64,000 bases of DNA from Stagnihabitans sp038231395 (GTDB lineage: Bacteria > Pseudomonadota > Alphaproteobacteria > Rhodobacterales > Rhodobacteraceae), in contig JBBRLL010000015.1 of the NCBI GenBank assembly GCA_038231395.1, forward strand, positions 1 through 64,000. Reading direction: 5' to 3'. Below are positions 43,370 through 52,007 of this stretch, piece after piece. Both the position numbers and the translations under genes were made by a program. The notes beneath the pieces are model-generated. The model worked only from the letters and a program-made list of their open reading frames with translations. It was not told where the DNA came from and ran no database searches. Position 1 is the first letter of the stretch; every line of letters starts with the position of its first letter.

Positions 43370-43840
43370 TCAGACGAAACGGACGCTCAGGATTTCATAG
43401 CTTTTCTGGCCGCCGGGGGTCTTGACTTCAACCGTATCGCCTTCGTCCTTGCCGATCAATGCGCGCGCCAGGGGAGAGCGGATGTTGAGCAGGCCGCGCT
43501 CCAGATCCGCCTCGACCTCGCCCACGATCTGAAAGGTCTTTTCCTCGCCAGAATCCTCGTCCGCCACCATCACCGTGGCACCAAACTTGACAGAGCCGGT
43601 GAATTTTGACGGATCGATCACCTCTGACCGCGACAGGTTGGCTTCCAGTTCCTTGACGCGACCTTCGATGAAGCTCTGCTTTTCCCGCGCCGCGTGGTAT
43701 TCGGCGTTCTCGGACAGATCGCCATGCTCGCGCGCTTCCGCAATGGCGCGGATCACGGCGGGACGTTCCACCGACTTCAACTGCTTCAACTCGTCGTCCA
43801 GCAGGGTAAACCCTGCGCGTGTCATCGGAATCTTTTCCAT
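43370..43840 (-). CDS. greA: Transcription elongation factor GreA
   Basis: A 156-residue GreA. The N-terminal coiled coil is complete (TRAGFTLLDDELKQLKSVERPAVIRAIAEAREHGDLSENAEYHAAREKQ, with the D-L-S-E-N-A-E-Y tip motif). The C-terminal FKBP-like domain includes SPLARALIGKDEGDTVEVKTPGG. ATG 43840 gives the usual length; an in-frame GTG at 43852 is an alternative. GreA rescues backtracked RNA polymerase by stimulating transcript cleavage. Confidence 0.96.
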   Translation of the reverse strand: MEKIPMTRAGFTLLDDELKQLKSVERPAVIRAIAEAREHGDLSENAEYHAAREKQSFIEGRVKELEANLSRSEVIDPSKFTGSVKFGATVMVADEDSGEEKTFQIVGEVEADLERGLLNIRSPLARALIGKDEGDTVEVKTPGGQKSYEILSVRFV

Positions 43841-43861
43841 CGGCCCACTCACGTAAGAAAC

Positions 43862-43893
43862 AAGGTCACGGCCCCTTTTAGGACCATGACCTT
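43862..43893. promoter_or_regulatory. Inverted repeat in the greA/etf-QO divergent region
   Basis: AAGGTCACGG (43862-43871) and CCATGACCTT (43884-43893) are inverted copies matching at 9 of 10 positions with a 12-bp spacer. It lies 22 bp upstream of the greA start, in the position of a leader hairpin or operator. No regulator is suggested by sequence. Confidence 0.4.
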
Positions 43894-44080
43894 GAGGAGA
43901 CCTTACAAAGCCCTAAGTGACCCGAATTGCAAGGGGGAAGCCTTAGGGAATTGCGCGAATAGGCGTTGCTTCGTCCGACTTGGCGTCGATTATTGCGGTT
44001 GGGCTTCACCGTTTGACCCGGTGGCGTTGACCCTGAGGCCTGCTTGGGGCAGGACAGGCTACCGAATGGCTGGAGGGATC

Positions 44081-45730
44081 ATGACCGGGATCGTGCGCGA
44101 AGAGATGGAATATGACGTGGTCATCGTCGGTGCGGGACCGTCCGGCCTGTCTGCGGCGATCCGGCTGAAGCAGCTTGACGCGAACCTGTCGGTGGTGGTG
44201 CTGGAAAAGGGCTCCGAGGTGGGGGCGCATATTCTGTCCGGTGCGGTGCTGGACCCTTCGGGCCTGAACGCGTTGCTGCCAGAGTGGCGGACCATGGGTG
44301 CCCCGATCAAGACAGCGGTGGTGGAGGATAACTTCTACGTCCTTGGGCCAGCCGGGCAACTCCGGATCCCCAACTGGCCGATGCCGCCGTTGATGAGCAA
44401 CCATGGCAATTACATCGTGTCGATGGCCAACGTCTGCCGCTGGATGGCGCAGGTGGCTGAGGGGATGGGGGTGGAGATTTTCCCCGGCATGTCGTGTTCG
44501 GAACTGATTTACGGGGCCTTTGGCGAGGTGAGGGGTGTGGTGGCCGGAGAGTTCGGCAAGCTGGCCGATGGCACTCCGGGTCCAAACTATGAGCCGGGCT
44601 TGGTTCTGGCGGGCAAATACGTGTTCCTGTCGGAAGGTGTGCGCGGATCTTTGGCCAAGGAAGTGATCGCGAAATACGATCTGTCGGCCGGCAAAAGCCC
44701 GCAGAAATACGGGCTTGGCATGAAAGAGATCTGGGAGATTGACCCGGCCAAGCACCACGAAGGCCGGGTGACCCACACGATGGGCTGGCCTTTGGGCAAG
44801 AACGCCGGGGGCGGCAGTTTTATCTATCACCTTGAAAACAATCAGGTCTATGTCGGCCTTGTCGTTCACCTGAACTACGAAAACCCCCATCTTTATCCGT
44901 ATATGGAGTTTCAGCGGTTCAAGCATCACCCGATGGTTGCCGATCTGTTGAAAGGCGGCAAGCGGGTGGCTTACGGTGCGCGGGCCATCAGTGAAGGCGG
45001 CTGGCAGTCGATCCCCAGGATGGTGGCCCCAGGCGTGGCACTGTTGGGATGCAGCGCGGGGCTGGTCAACGTGCCCCGCATCAAGGGCAATCACAACGCC
45101 ATGCTGTCCGGCAAAGCGGCGGCTGAGGCGGCGTTTGCGGCGATTGGCGCGGGACGCAGCGGCGACGCGTTGACCGCCTATGAGACCGAAGTGCGCGGTG
45201 GGGCGATTGGGGCGGACCTGAAAAAGGTGCGCAACGTCAAACCCCTGTGGTCGAACTACGGTCTTGTTGCCTCGTTGTTCGGTGGCGGGCTGGACATGTG
45301 GCTGAACACCATTGGCCTGACCGCATTTGGCACCCTGCGGCACCGGAAATCGGACGCGGCAGCGACCGGACTGGCGAAGGATTTCAAAAAGATCGACTAT
45401 CCCAAGCCCGATGGCATCCTCAGCTTTGACCGGCTGACCAATCTTGCCTATTCGGCCACCAACCACGACCCCGACCAACCCGCGCATCTGAAACTGAGGG
45501 ATGCGACGATCCCGATCGGCGTCAACCTGCCCCAGTATGATGAACCCGCGCAACGCTATTGCCCGGCGGGGGTTTATGAGGTGATCACTGAGGCCGGAAA
45601 AGACCCGCGCTTTCAGATCAACTTCCAGAACTGCGTCCATTGCAAGACCTGTGACATCAAGGACCCCAGCCAGAACATCACCTGGACCACACCGCAGGGC
45701 GGTGGCGGGCCGAACTATCCGAACATGTAG
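44081..45730 (+). CDS. Electron transfer flavoprotein-ubiquinone oxidoreductase
   Basis: A 549-residue ETF-QO, which passes electrons from acyl-CoA dehydrogenases via ETF to ubiquinone at the membrane. The FAD motif is YDVVIVGAGPSGLSAAIRLKQ, the GAHILSGAVLDP segment follows, and the C-terminus has the 4Fe-4S cysteines in NCVHCKTCDIKDPSQNITW, ending GGGPNYPNM. ATG 44081 has GGAGG 5 nt upstream. It serves the acyl-CoA dehydrogenases at 9765 and 52008, among others. Confidence 0.96.
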   Translation: MTGIVREEMEYDVVIVGAGPSGLSAAIRLKQLDANLSVVVLEKGSEVGAHILSGAVLDPSGLNALLPEWRTMGAPIKTAVVEDNFYVLGPAGQLRIPNWPMPPLMSNHGNYIVSMANVCRWMAQVAEGMGVEIFPGMSCSELIYGAFGEVRGVVAGEFGKLADGTPGPNYEPGLVLAGKYVFLSEGVRGSLAKEVIAKYDLSAGKSPQKYGLGMKEIWEIDPAKHHEGRVTHTMGWPLGKNAGGGSFIYHLENNQVYVGLVVHLNYENPHLYPYMEFQRFKHHPMVADLLKGGKRVAYGARAISEGGWQSIPRMVAPGVALLGCSAGLVNVPRIKGNHNAMLSGKAAAEAAFAAIGAGRSGDALTAYETEVRGGAIGADLKKVRNVKPLWSNYGLVASLFGGGLDMWLNTIGLTAFGTLRHRKSDAAATGLAKDFKKIDYPKPDGILSFDRLTNLAYSATNHDPDQPAHLKLRDATIPIGVNLPQYDEPAQRYCPAGVYEVITEAGKDPRFQINFQNCVHCKTCDIKDPSQNITWTTPQGGGGPNYPNM

Positions 45731-45854
45731 AATGATCCCGATACGGGACCTCTCACCGAAACGTGCAGCGGTGGTCCGGCAGTTACCGTGACGGGCTGCA
45801 TTGCCCTTCGCGGTTTTGCCCTTTAGCGTGGTGCCATCGCTAAAGGAGCCCCTT

Positions 45855-47594
45855 ATGCCGCGTTTGACCCGTAGCCTTGCGTTAATCCTTGCCTTCGGTG
45901 TGACCTGTAGCGCCGCGCTGGCCGGGACCACTGCCGTGACTGCGGCGAAAGACAAGCCCGCTGATCCGACAGCGGCTTTGCCGGACAAGTCAGGCGCGTA
46001 TCTTTCGGCACGACAGGCCGCGAGCGCACATGATTTCGTGGAAGCGGCGCATTGGTTTGATCTGGCTTTGGCGGTGGACCCGCAGAACCCCGCCTTGCTG
46101 GAAACCGATGTCGCGGCCTATCTGGCGCAAGGCGATGTGGCAGGGGCTGCCAAACTCGCGCGGCTTTTGGTGGCGACAGGTTCCAAAAGCCAGATCGCGG
46201 CTATGACGATTTTGGCCGACAATGCCCAGAAAGACGACTTTGCCGCCATTTTGAAGGATCAGGCGGCGGGTGCGTCGATTGGTCAGTTGATGGATTTGTT
46301 GGTGACCGCCTGGGCTCAGGTCGGTGTCGGCAAGATGTCGGATGCTGCGGCCAGCTTTGACAAGATCATCGGCACGCATGGGATGGAGGCGTTCGGCCTG
46401 TATCACAAGGCGCTGGCCCTGGCGCAGACCGGCGATTTTGAGGGCGCGGAAAAGGCGATGTCTGACCCCAGAGCCGCCGGCATCAACACGCTTCGGCGCG
46501 GGGTGGTAGCACAGGTGGAGATCCTGTCGCAGCTTGAACGCGCACCCGAAGCGGTGGCACTGATTGACAAGGCCTTTGGCCCGACGCTGGACGATGGCCT
46601 GACCGCTTTGCGTGCCAAGGTTGCCGCAGGGGCGCCCTTGCCGTTCGACATTGCCCGAACCGCGCGCGAAGGGTTGGCAGAGGCGTTCTTTACCGTGGCC
46701 ACGGTGTTGAACGATCAGGCTGACAGCACCTTTACCCTCTTGAACACCCGGATCGCCAGCGCCCTGCGCCCCGACCATGTCGAGGCCAAGCTGATGTCGG
46801 CGCGCGTGCTGGACAAGTTGCAGCAATTCGACTTGGCGGTTGCGGCCTACGCCCAGGTTCCCGAAAGCGATGCCGCCTATGTCTCGGCCAAAGTAGGCCA
46901 AGCCAATTCGGCGATGTCGGCGGGCAGATTGGAAGATGCGGTGGCTTTGCTGAAAGCTCTGTCCGAAGCGCGTCCCAAGGATCCCGGCGTGCTGGTGGCT
47001 TACGGTGACAGTCTGCGCCGTCAGAATCATTGCGACACGGCGATCGGGGCTTACGGGCAGGCGATTGCCTTGACGCCCACCCCCGGCCCCAACGATTGGC
47101 CCTTGTTCTACCGGCGCGGCGGCTGTGAGATTACGCAGAACGACTGGACTGCCGCAGAGGCGGACTACAAGGAAGCGCTTGCTCTGGCCCCGAACGAGCC
47201 GCGTTTGCTGAACGAATTGGGCTACGGCTATATCGACCGGGGTGAACATCTGGACGAAGCTTTGGCGATGATTCAGAAGGCGGTCGCAGCGTCACCGGAT
47301 CAGGGCTATATCATCGACAGTCTTGCATGGGCCTATTTCCGCATGGGCCGCTATCCAGAGGCGGTGGTGCCGCAGGAAAAGGCCTCGCTCCTGATGCCAA
47401 ACGATGCGATTGTTACGGATCATCTGGGTGATGTGTACTGGATGGCCGGTCGCAAGCGCGAAGCCGCCTATCAGTGGCGTCGCGCCCTGTCGTTCAAGCC
47501 TGATGACAAGGACGCAGTTCGAATTCAGCGCAAGCTGGATGTCGGCCTTGATCAGGTGATGAAAGACGAAAAAGCGCAAGGCAATGGCGGTTGA
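45855..47594 (+). CDS. Exported tetratricopeptide-repeat protein
   Basis: A 579-residue protein with a signal peptide (residues about 1-23, LTRSLALILAFGVTCSAALAG) followed by tandem TPR units across most of the length. Clear ones are AHWFDLALAVDPQNPALLE, YKEALALAPNEPRLLNELGYGYIDRGEHLDEALAMIQKAV and YIIDSLAWAYFRMGRYPEAVVPQEKASLLMPND. ATG 45855 is preceded by AAAGGAG at 8 nt. It probably acts in the periplasm as a scaffold. Its last 11 bp overlap ispE, so the two are cotranscribed. Confidence 0.87.
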   Translation: MPRLTRSLALILAFGVTCSAALAGTTAVTAAKDKPADPTAALPDKSGAYLSARQAASAHDFVEAAHWFDLALAVDPQNPALLETDVAAYLAQGDVAGAAKLARLLVATGSKSQIAAMTILADNAQKDDFAAILKDQAAGASIGQLMDLLVTAWAQVGVGKMSDAAASFDKIIGTHGMEAFGLYHKALALAQTGDFEGAEKAMSDPRAAGINTLRRGVVAQVEILSQLERAPEAVALIDKAFGPTLDDGLTALRAKVAAGAPLPFDIARTAREGLAEAFFTVATVLNDQADSTFTLLNTRIASALRPDHVEAKLMSARVLDKLQQFDLAVAAYAQVPESDAAYVSAKVGQANSAMSAGRLEDAVALLKALSEARPKDPGVLVAYGDSLRRQNHCDTAIGAYGQAIALTPTPGPNDWPLFYRRGGCEITQNDWTAAEADYKEALALAPNEPRLLNELGYGYIDRGEHLDEALAMIQKAVAASPDQGYIIDSLAWAYFRMGRYPEAVVPQEKASLLMPNDAIVTDHLGDVYWMAGRKREAAYQWRRALSFKPDDKDAVRIQRKLDVGLDQVMKDEKAQGNGG

Positions 47595-48408
47595 ACGCTT
47601 AGCGCGGGCCAAGATCAATCTGGCGCTGCATGTCACCGGACGGCGGGCGGATGGCTATCACCTTCTGGACAGTCTGGTGGCCTTTGCCGATTTCGGCGAC
47701 CTTATAACGGTCGAGCGAGCGCCGGGTTTGAGCCTTACAGTGACCGGCCCGATGGGTGCCGGGCTTTCGTCGGGGCCGGACAATCTGGTGGTGCGGGCCG
47801 CGCAGGCGATGGGCGGCGCAGGCGCTGCCATCACGCTGGAAAAGCATCTGCCGGTTGCCTCGGGGATCGGCGGTGGCTCTGCCGATGCGGCGGCGACCTT
47901 GCTGGCTTTGGCAGAGCTGTGGGGGTGCGACGTACCCTCAGGCCGCGCAGTCCTTGATCTTGGTGCCGATGTTCCGGTTTGCCTGGTTGGTCACGCAGCA
48001 CGTATGCGGGGAATTGGTGAGGTGATCACGCCGCTTTCCCTGCCGCCTGCCTATGTGGTGTTGGTCAACCATGGTCAGGCGCTTTCCACCGCCGATGTGT
48101 TCCGCACCCTTGACCGCCGAGACAACCCGCCGCTGCCAGAACCGCCGCTCTTTGCCGATGCGCAGGACTTGGCGGCGTACCTGCGGACCTGCCGCAATGA
48201 TCTGCAAGCACCGGCCTGCGCCCTATGCCCCGGGCTGGTGTCAGTGATCGCCGCACTTGAGGCGCAGTCGGGTTGCCTTTTGGCGCGGATGTCAGGCTCT
48301 GGTGCGACGTGCTTTGGGCTTTTCGCGGACAAGTCACCGGCAGATGCCGCAGCGATAGCCCTGTCTGGGCAAGGCTGGTGGGTGAAGGTTTCGGCACTGG
48401 TTGGCTGA
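47584..48408 (+). CDS. ispE: 4-diphosphocytidyl-2-C-methyl-D-erythritol kinase
   Basis: A 274-residue GHMP kinase of the non-mevalonate isoprenoid pathway. The N-terminal ARAKINLALHVTGRRADGYHLLDSLVAF is the IspE signature, the ATP-binding glycine loop is LPVASGIGGGSADAAATLLAL, and the C-terminal LARMSGSGATCFGLFAD is the third GHMP motif. The start ATG lies inside the 3' end of the TPR gene. Confidence 0.96.
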   Translation: MAVERLARAKINLALHVTGRRADGYHLLDSLVAFADFGDLITVERAPGLSLTVTGPMGAGLSSGPDNLVVRAAQAMGGAGAAITLEKHLPVASGIGGGSADAAATLLALAELWGCDVPSGRAVLDLGADVPVCLVGHAARMRGIGEVITPLSLPPAYVVLVNHGQALSTADVFRTLDRRDNPPLPEPPLFADAQDLAAYLRTCRNDLQAPACALCPGLVSVIAALEAQSGCLLARMSGSGATCFGLFADKSPADAAAIALSGQGWWVKVSALVG

Positions 48409-48514
48409 CGGTATGACCATGGCGACACGATCTTGGCGGAAATCGTCACGCCAACATTTCTGATCGCCCGTCACCCTGATGGAGGGTTTGGAAAGCTGCC
48501 AACGGCTCGACGGT

Positions 48515-49105
48515 TCAGACCTGTTTCACCATGGTGATGGCAAAGGTAAAGCCGAAGGCGAAACGCAACAGGCCGATGTTCTGACGCTGGCGCTCCACAT
48601 AGCCAAGGCGCTGGTACAGGTTCAGGGCGCGCCAGTTGCTGTCGACCACGTCCAGCCGGACGGCGGGATAGCCGCGCAACCGGGCCTCGGCGGCGATGGC
48701 AGCCATCAGGGCGGTGCCAAGGCCCTGACCGCGTGCCTCCGGCGCGACACACAGGCCGTCGAGCAGGAAGTTTTCGTTGTCGATCTCTTGGCTCAGCTGC
48801 TGCATCAGACGGGCCCGCCACAGGCTGCCAAGGATGCCATAGGTGGCGCGCAACTCTTGCGGACCACCGGCCGCAAAGCTGGCACGCGGGGTCTTGAAGC
48901 CTGCAAGGCCAAGCAGGCGACCATCGTCTGACAGGGCGATCAAGGCGTGGTCTGGGCGGATAACCTGCTGCAGATAGGCCAGTGCCCGCACCTCTGGCCC
49001 CATGACGAAACCAAGTTTGCCGCCAAAAGCCTGCCAATACAGCCGGGCCGCATCGGCGCGCAGGGCATCGGGCAGGCCAAGTTGCAGGGTGTAGCGCAGG
49101 CTCAT
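48515..49105 (-). CDS. GNAT family N-acetyltransferase
   Basis: A 196-residue acetyltransferase. The acetyl-CoA binding motif A is LLDGLCVAPEARGQGLGTALMAAIAAEARLRG (R-G-Q-G-L-G), followed by VRLDVVDSNWRALNLYQRLGYV. ATG 49105 overlaps the upstream gene's stop (ATGA). It is the last gene of the mobA operon. The substrate cannot be predicted. Confidence 0.88.
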   Translation of the reverse strand: MSLRYTLQLGLPDALRADAARLYWQAFGGKLGFVMGPEVRALAYLQQVIRPDHALIALSDDGRLLGLAGFKTPRASFAAGGPQELRATYGILGSLWRARLMQQLSQEIDNENFLLDGLCVAPEARGQGLGTALMAAIAAEARLRGYPAVRLDVVDSNWRALNLYQRLGYVERQRQNIGLLRFAFGFTFAITMVKQV

Positions 49106-49959
49106 AGCGCGTCCTGCAGGGCCTGGCCAAAGCCAGCGCCAAGGATCCAGCCTTCTTCCCGGCGCACGTCGGGTGGCGGGGCATCCAGCAGGGCCGCAAG
49201 GTGGCCGGTTTGCCCCAGCCGCCACAAGGCTTGCGCCAAAAGACGGACCTGAACCTCCTCCTTGATCACTCCCGGCCCCAAAGCGGCGGTGACGGCGGCG
49301 GCAAGAAGTGAGGGGTAAACCTCTGCCAAAGTCACCGCAGCAGGCGCATCGAAGGGCCAGACCGCAACGCCGGGGAGCTGCGAAAGCCGGTGGATCATCG
49401 GCAGTCCCATCAGGCTTTGGCTGCCAACGGCACCCGTGGTGAAAAGCTTCCAGACCGGCTGTGCCCTTGGCACCAGCTTTTCCACCCGCCGCCGCTCCTC
49501 CAGCTCAAGGGCTGCGTAATCGACTTGCTTGGTCGTGGGCAGAAATTCGAAGGGCTGGCTTTCGGGCCTGCCCCAGAACGGCCCACGCCCACCAAATTGG
49601 CGGTTGATCGCTGCGGCCACTGCAAAGCGGTTGTTGGCGTTGCGAGGGCTGTCGGTGATTTTCGTGGCCAGCCACTGCCAGACGGCGCGCGCCCCGGCCT
49701 GCCCGGTCAGGCGGGCGGCAAAGCCGTCAGGGTAGCCCATCGGAAAATCAAACCCCAGAAGCAGGGTCTGGCCAGCCGATATGGCGCCGTCGATCAGGCG
49801 CTTGATGGCAGCCTCTGCCGCATGGCGCGTCGGGTGGTATTGAGTCTGCACACCCCTGGCCGTTGCCAGCCCCAGCCAGATCGCATCGGCCTGTGGGCGG
49901 GCGCGCGCGGTGCTGGCAGCCGACCAATCGACCACGGCGACAAGGTCAAAACCCGTCAT
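49102..49959 (-). CDS. DUF429-like protein in the mobA operon
   Basis: A 285-residue protein. The N-terminal VVDWSAASTARARPQADAIWLGLA and LLLGFDFPMGYPDGFAARLTG look like an RNase H-like/actin-type fold with conserved Asp residues (VDWSAAS; GFDFPMG), as in DUF429. Overlaps of 4 bp with mobA upstream and the GNAT gene downstream indicate one transcript. Similar genes beside mobA are sometimes annotated as molybdopterin-guanine dinucleotide synthesis proteins, which I regard as name by association. Family placement is moderately sure. Confidence 0.65.
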   Translation of the reverse strand: MTGFDLVAVVDWSAASTARARPQADAIWLGLATARGVQTQYHPTRHAAEAAIKRLIDGAISAGQTLLLGFDFPMGYPDGFAARLTGQAGARAVWQWLATKITDSPRNANNRFAVAAAINRQFGGRGPFWGRPESQPFEFLPTTKQVDYAALELEERRRVEKLVPRAQPVWKLFTTGAVGSQSLMGLPMIHRLSQLPGVAVWPFDAPAAVTLAEVYPSLLAAAVTAALGPGVIKEEVQVRLLAQALWRLGQTGHLAALLDAPPPDVRREEGWILGAGFGQALQDAL

Positions 49960-50537
49960 AAGCGGCCTGCCAGATAGCCCTCAAGCCGGGCGAGGTCTTG
50001 CGGGGTGTTGGCATTGACGAAGGTGTCAGGGGGGAAAGCTGCCAGCGCGGCGTGGTGCGCCATCGCGAAATCGCGGACCCGCGGTTTGGCACCGGACGCC
50101 AAGAAGGTTTGCAACGCGGGCAGCAGGGCCACAGGCCACAGCGCATAGGTTGGGTGCATATCAGCGCCAGACGTGGCCAGCGCTGGCCCCCCAGCATCTG
50201 CCGCAAGGCACAGACGCGGCACCAGATCGGGCGGCACGAAGGGGCCATCACAGGGGACGCTGACGACGGCGGTGGCCCCCAAAGGCCTTGCCCATGTCAG
50301 GGCCGCAAGAATGCCGGACAGCGGGCCAAGGCTTGCCGCATCGGGCAGCACCGGCAGATCAAGCGCCTCAAATCGGCTGGCATCGCCGTTGGCCGAGATG
50401 GCCAGCGCCTCAACCTGCGGCAAAAAGCGTTCCACCACCCATTCGATCAGCGGTTTCCCGGCCAAGGGCAGCATCGCCTTGTCAGCGCCCATGCGGAGCC
50501 CTGCACCCCCTGCCAGAACCACCCCGAAGATCCGCAA
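49956..50537 (-). CDS. mobA: Molybdenum cofactor guanylyltransferase
   Basis: A 193-residue MobA that attaches GMP to molybdopterin. The nucleotide-binding signature is FGVVLAGGAGLRMGADKAMLPLAGKPLIEWV, followed by LPDAASLGPLSGILAAL and VVSVPCDGPFVPPDLV. The start is probably TTG 50537, because AAGGAGGG lies 4 nt upstream and homology begins there. Upstream in-frame codons run into a tandem-repeat array, with no ATG found there. DUF429-like and GNAT genes follow with 4-bp overlaps. Confidence 0.88.
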   Translation of the reverse strand: MRIFGVVLAGGAGLRMGADKAMLPLAGKPLIEWVVERFLPQVEALAISANGDASRFEALDLPVLPDAASLGPLSGILAALTWARPLGATAVVSVPCDGPFVPPDLVPRLCLAADAGGPALATSGADMHPTYALWPVALLPALQTFLASGAKPRVRDFAMAHHAALAAFPPDTFVNANTPQDLARLEGYLAGRL

Positions 50538-50547
50538 GTTGCCCTCC

Positions 50548-50672
50548 TTGGCCAGACAGTCGGACCAAACGATCAGGCCAAGCACTCTGGCCAAAGATTC
50601 TGGCCAAACGCTTGGGCCAAACACTTGGGCCAAACACTTGGGCCAAAAAACTTGGGCCAAAAAACTTGGGCC
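50548..50672. repeat. 13/14-bp degenerate tandem repeat array upstream of mobA
   Basis: About nine units of the type GGGCCAAACACTT fill the gap between the lipoprotein gene and mobA. Two adjacent perfect 13-bp copies and two perfect 14-bp copies (GGGCCAAAAAACTT) lie at the lipoprotein side. The copies decay towards mobA into TGGCCAAACGCTT, TGGCCAAAGATTC and weaker forms. Unit length is not a multiple of three, and mobA's frame stays open through the array. Confidence 0.85.
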
Positions 50673-50677
50673 GAGGC

Positions 50678-51292
50678 TCAGTTTGTGGCGATTTTCCCGG
50701 CGGCGTCCACTGGTAAGTCACTGGCAGGCGAGTTGGCGATGTCATAGTAGACCGTCGTTACCCCAGAAAGCTTGCCAAAGTTGCGCGACAGGGCTTTGGG
50801 AAAGAAGCTGCCGCCGACGGCCTCAAACCCCGGCACCTGATGCAAAATCGTCGAGATTGACTGCGAGCAATCGGCCTTGGGGGCAGAGCCATGGGCCGCC
50901 GACACCGCAATCGCCTGATCGGCCACCGACTGGGGCACGAGGATAGTCTGTTCGATCACGTGAAAAACCGTGCTGGCCTGAAAGTCCAGATAGGTGGCAA
51001 GCACGGGCGGCGTGATGCCGTAGTGCAGGTCGTTCCGTTCCGGCGCAAGACCGTCCTTCAGTTCCCATGAACCGGCGGGGTCGTACAAAACCCGCTCACT
51101 GCCGTTGATCAGCAACGCGCTGTGCGCGCCAGCGCCGCTGCGCCCGTTGATCGAGGTGATCAGCGTGATCGATGCCGGAGGGCCGGGCGAATAGCGCGCC
51201 TTGGCCACGTCGGCGTCACTGGCAAATTTGTGATCAGCCCCGCAAGCCGCCAGAAAGGCAACCGCGACAAATGGAAAAATGCGGCTCAGCAT
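50678..51292 (-). CDS. Hypothetical lipoprotein
   Basis: A 204-residue protein with a lipoprotein signal: MLSRIFPFVAVAFLAAC, with the lipobox L-A-A-C and the acylated cysteine at residue 17. The mature part includes SITLITSINGRSGAGAHSALLINGSERVLYDPAGSW and DCSQSISTILHQVPGFEAVGGSFFPKALSRNF, which resembles NlpC/P60-like or DUF4105-type papain-fold proteins with an H-S-A-L strand and a cysteine, though this is weak. The start is ATG 51292, the start of the signal peptide. Confidence 0.78.
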   Translation of the reverse strand: MLSRIFPFVAVAFLAACGADHKFASDADVAKARYSPGPPASITLITSINGRSGAGAHSALLINGSERVLYDPAGSWELKDGLAPERNDLHYGITPPVLATYLDFQASTVFHVIEQTILVPQSVADQAIAVSAAHGSAPKADCSQSISTILHQVPGFEAVGGSFFPKALSRNFGKLSGVTTVYYDIANSPASDLPVDAAGKIATN

Positions 51293-51384
51293 AGGGTCAC
51301 CTGATCTTTTGGGAAAACGGCTCCGGTGTCGGAAAAACGGGTTGCCGTTTTCCCTCATCGGCTTGGGGAGTCCAGAAGGGCTGT

Positions 51385-51519
51385 TTAAGCGTCGGCCAAT
51401 GCCATGACGATCAGGATCAGGACCGCGATCACCGCACCCCAGGTCACCATCTTGATGAACCCCGCGAACATCTTTTCCTGTGCGCGGATATCCATCCTGC
51501 CCGGCTCGAATTCGCTCAT
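51385..51519 (-). CDS. aa3-type cytochrome c oxidase subunit IV
   Basis: A 44-residue protein reading MSEFEPGRMDIRAQEKMFAG at its N-terminus and ending in a single transmembrane helix (TWGAVIAVLILIVMALADA). This matches the short bacterial aa3-type oxidase subunit IV (COX4_pro_2) of Paracoccus and relatives. It stands apart from other oxidase genes, as is common in this group. Confidence 0.9.
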   Translation of the reverse strand: MSEFEPGRMDIRAQEKMFAGFIKMVTWGAVIAVLILIVMALADA

Positions 51520-52007
51520 GGTGCCAGCCTCCAATGTGCCAAACGGTGAGGGGCCTTAGCCCGTTGGTTTGCCTTTACCCGATAAGTCCGGGCCTGTCAC
51601 GGGGGCACGTGCGGTCAAGGCGTCAGGTGCGCCGCAGCCGGGCACCGTTTGCTGAAAGTTCGCGCGATACCCGTCCTTGACGCGCCAGACGGGTGAGGTG
51701 GCCAACACCACAGGCAGGCGCAACCATTTGATCGCAAGGGCTAAGGGGATGGCCTTAAACCCGGCCAGGTGGGTGGAGGAACGGGTCGGCTTTGGGTCGT
51801 GCTACCGCAGAGTGCGGTTTCGGTTGTCGGGTGATACAGTTCCTGAGGGCGAGTTTGCGGCACCACTTCCCGCAGAATTTGCTTTGGCATGTTTAGCAGC
51901 ACATGCGGCTTCGCTTACAGCCGATATTGCCGCAGAGCGCGATTCCGTCCGCTCAACATGTCCGGTGTCAGACAGCCGTTCCGTCAGCGGTCGGGGCGGT
52001 CTGGACG
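51520..52007. other. Unassigned 488-bp region
   Basis: No convincing gene is seen on either strand. The plus-strand open frame here runs on antisense through the acyl-CoA dehydrogenase gene and has no family resemblance. A small palindrome, GGGC-CTTA-GCCC, lies near 51554. I looked for tmRNA, RNase P RNA and SRP RNA features and could not support any. It may hold the cox subunit IV promoter and a degraded gene or an uncharacterised RNA. Confidence 0.5.

Noticed and set aside
45736..45748. TCCCG-ATA-CGGGA hairpin after ETF-QO
   Set aside because: A 5-bp stem without a T-run is too weak to call a terminator.
44006..45988. 660-codon open frame on the minus strand opposite ETF-QO
   Set aside because: It is antisense to a fully conserved gene, has no family resemblance and reflects GC-rich codon bias.
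50548..50672. CRISPR-like array
   Set aside because: Units are contiguous 13/14-bp tandem repeats without spacers and no cas genes are present.
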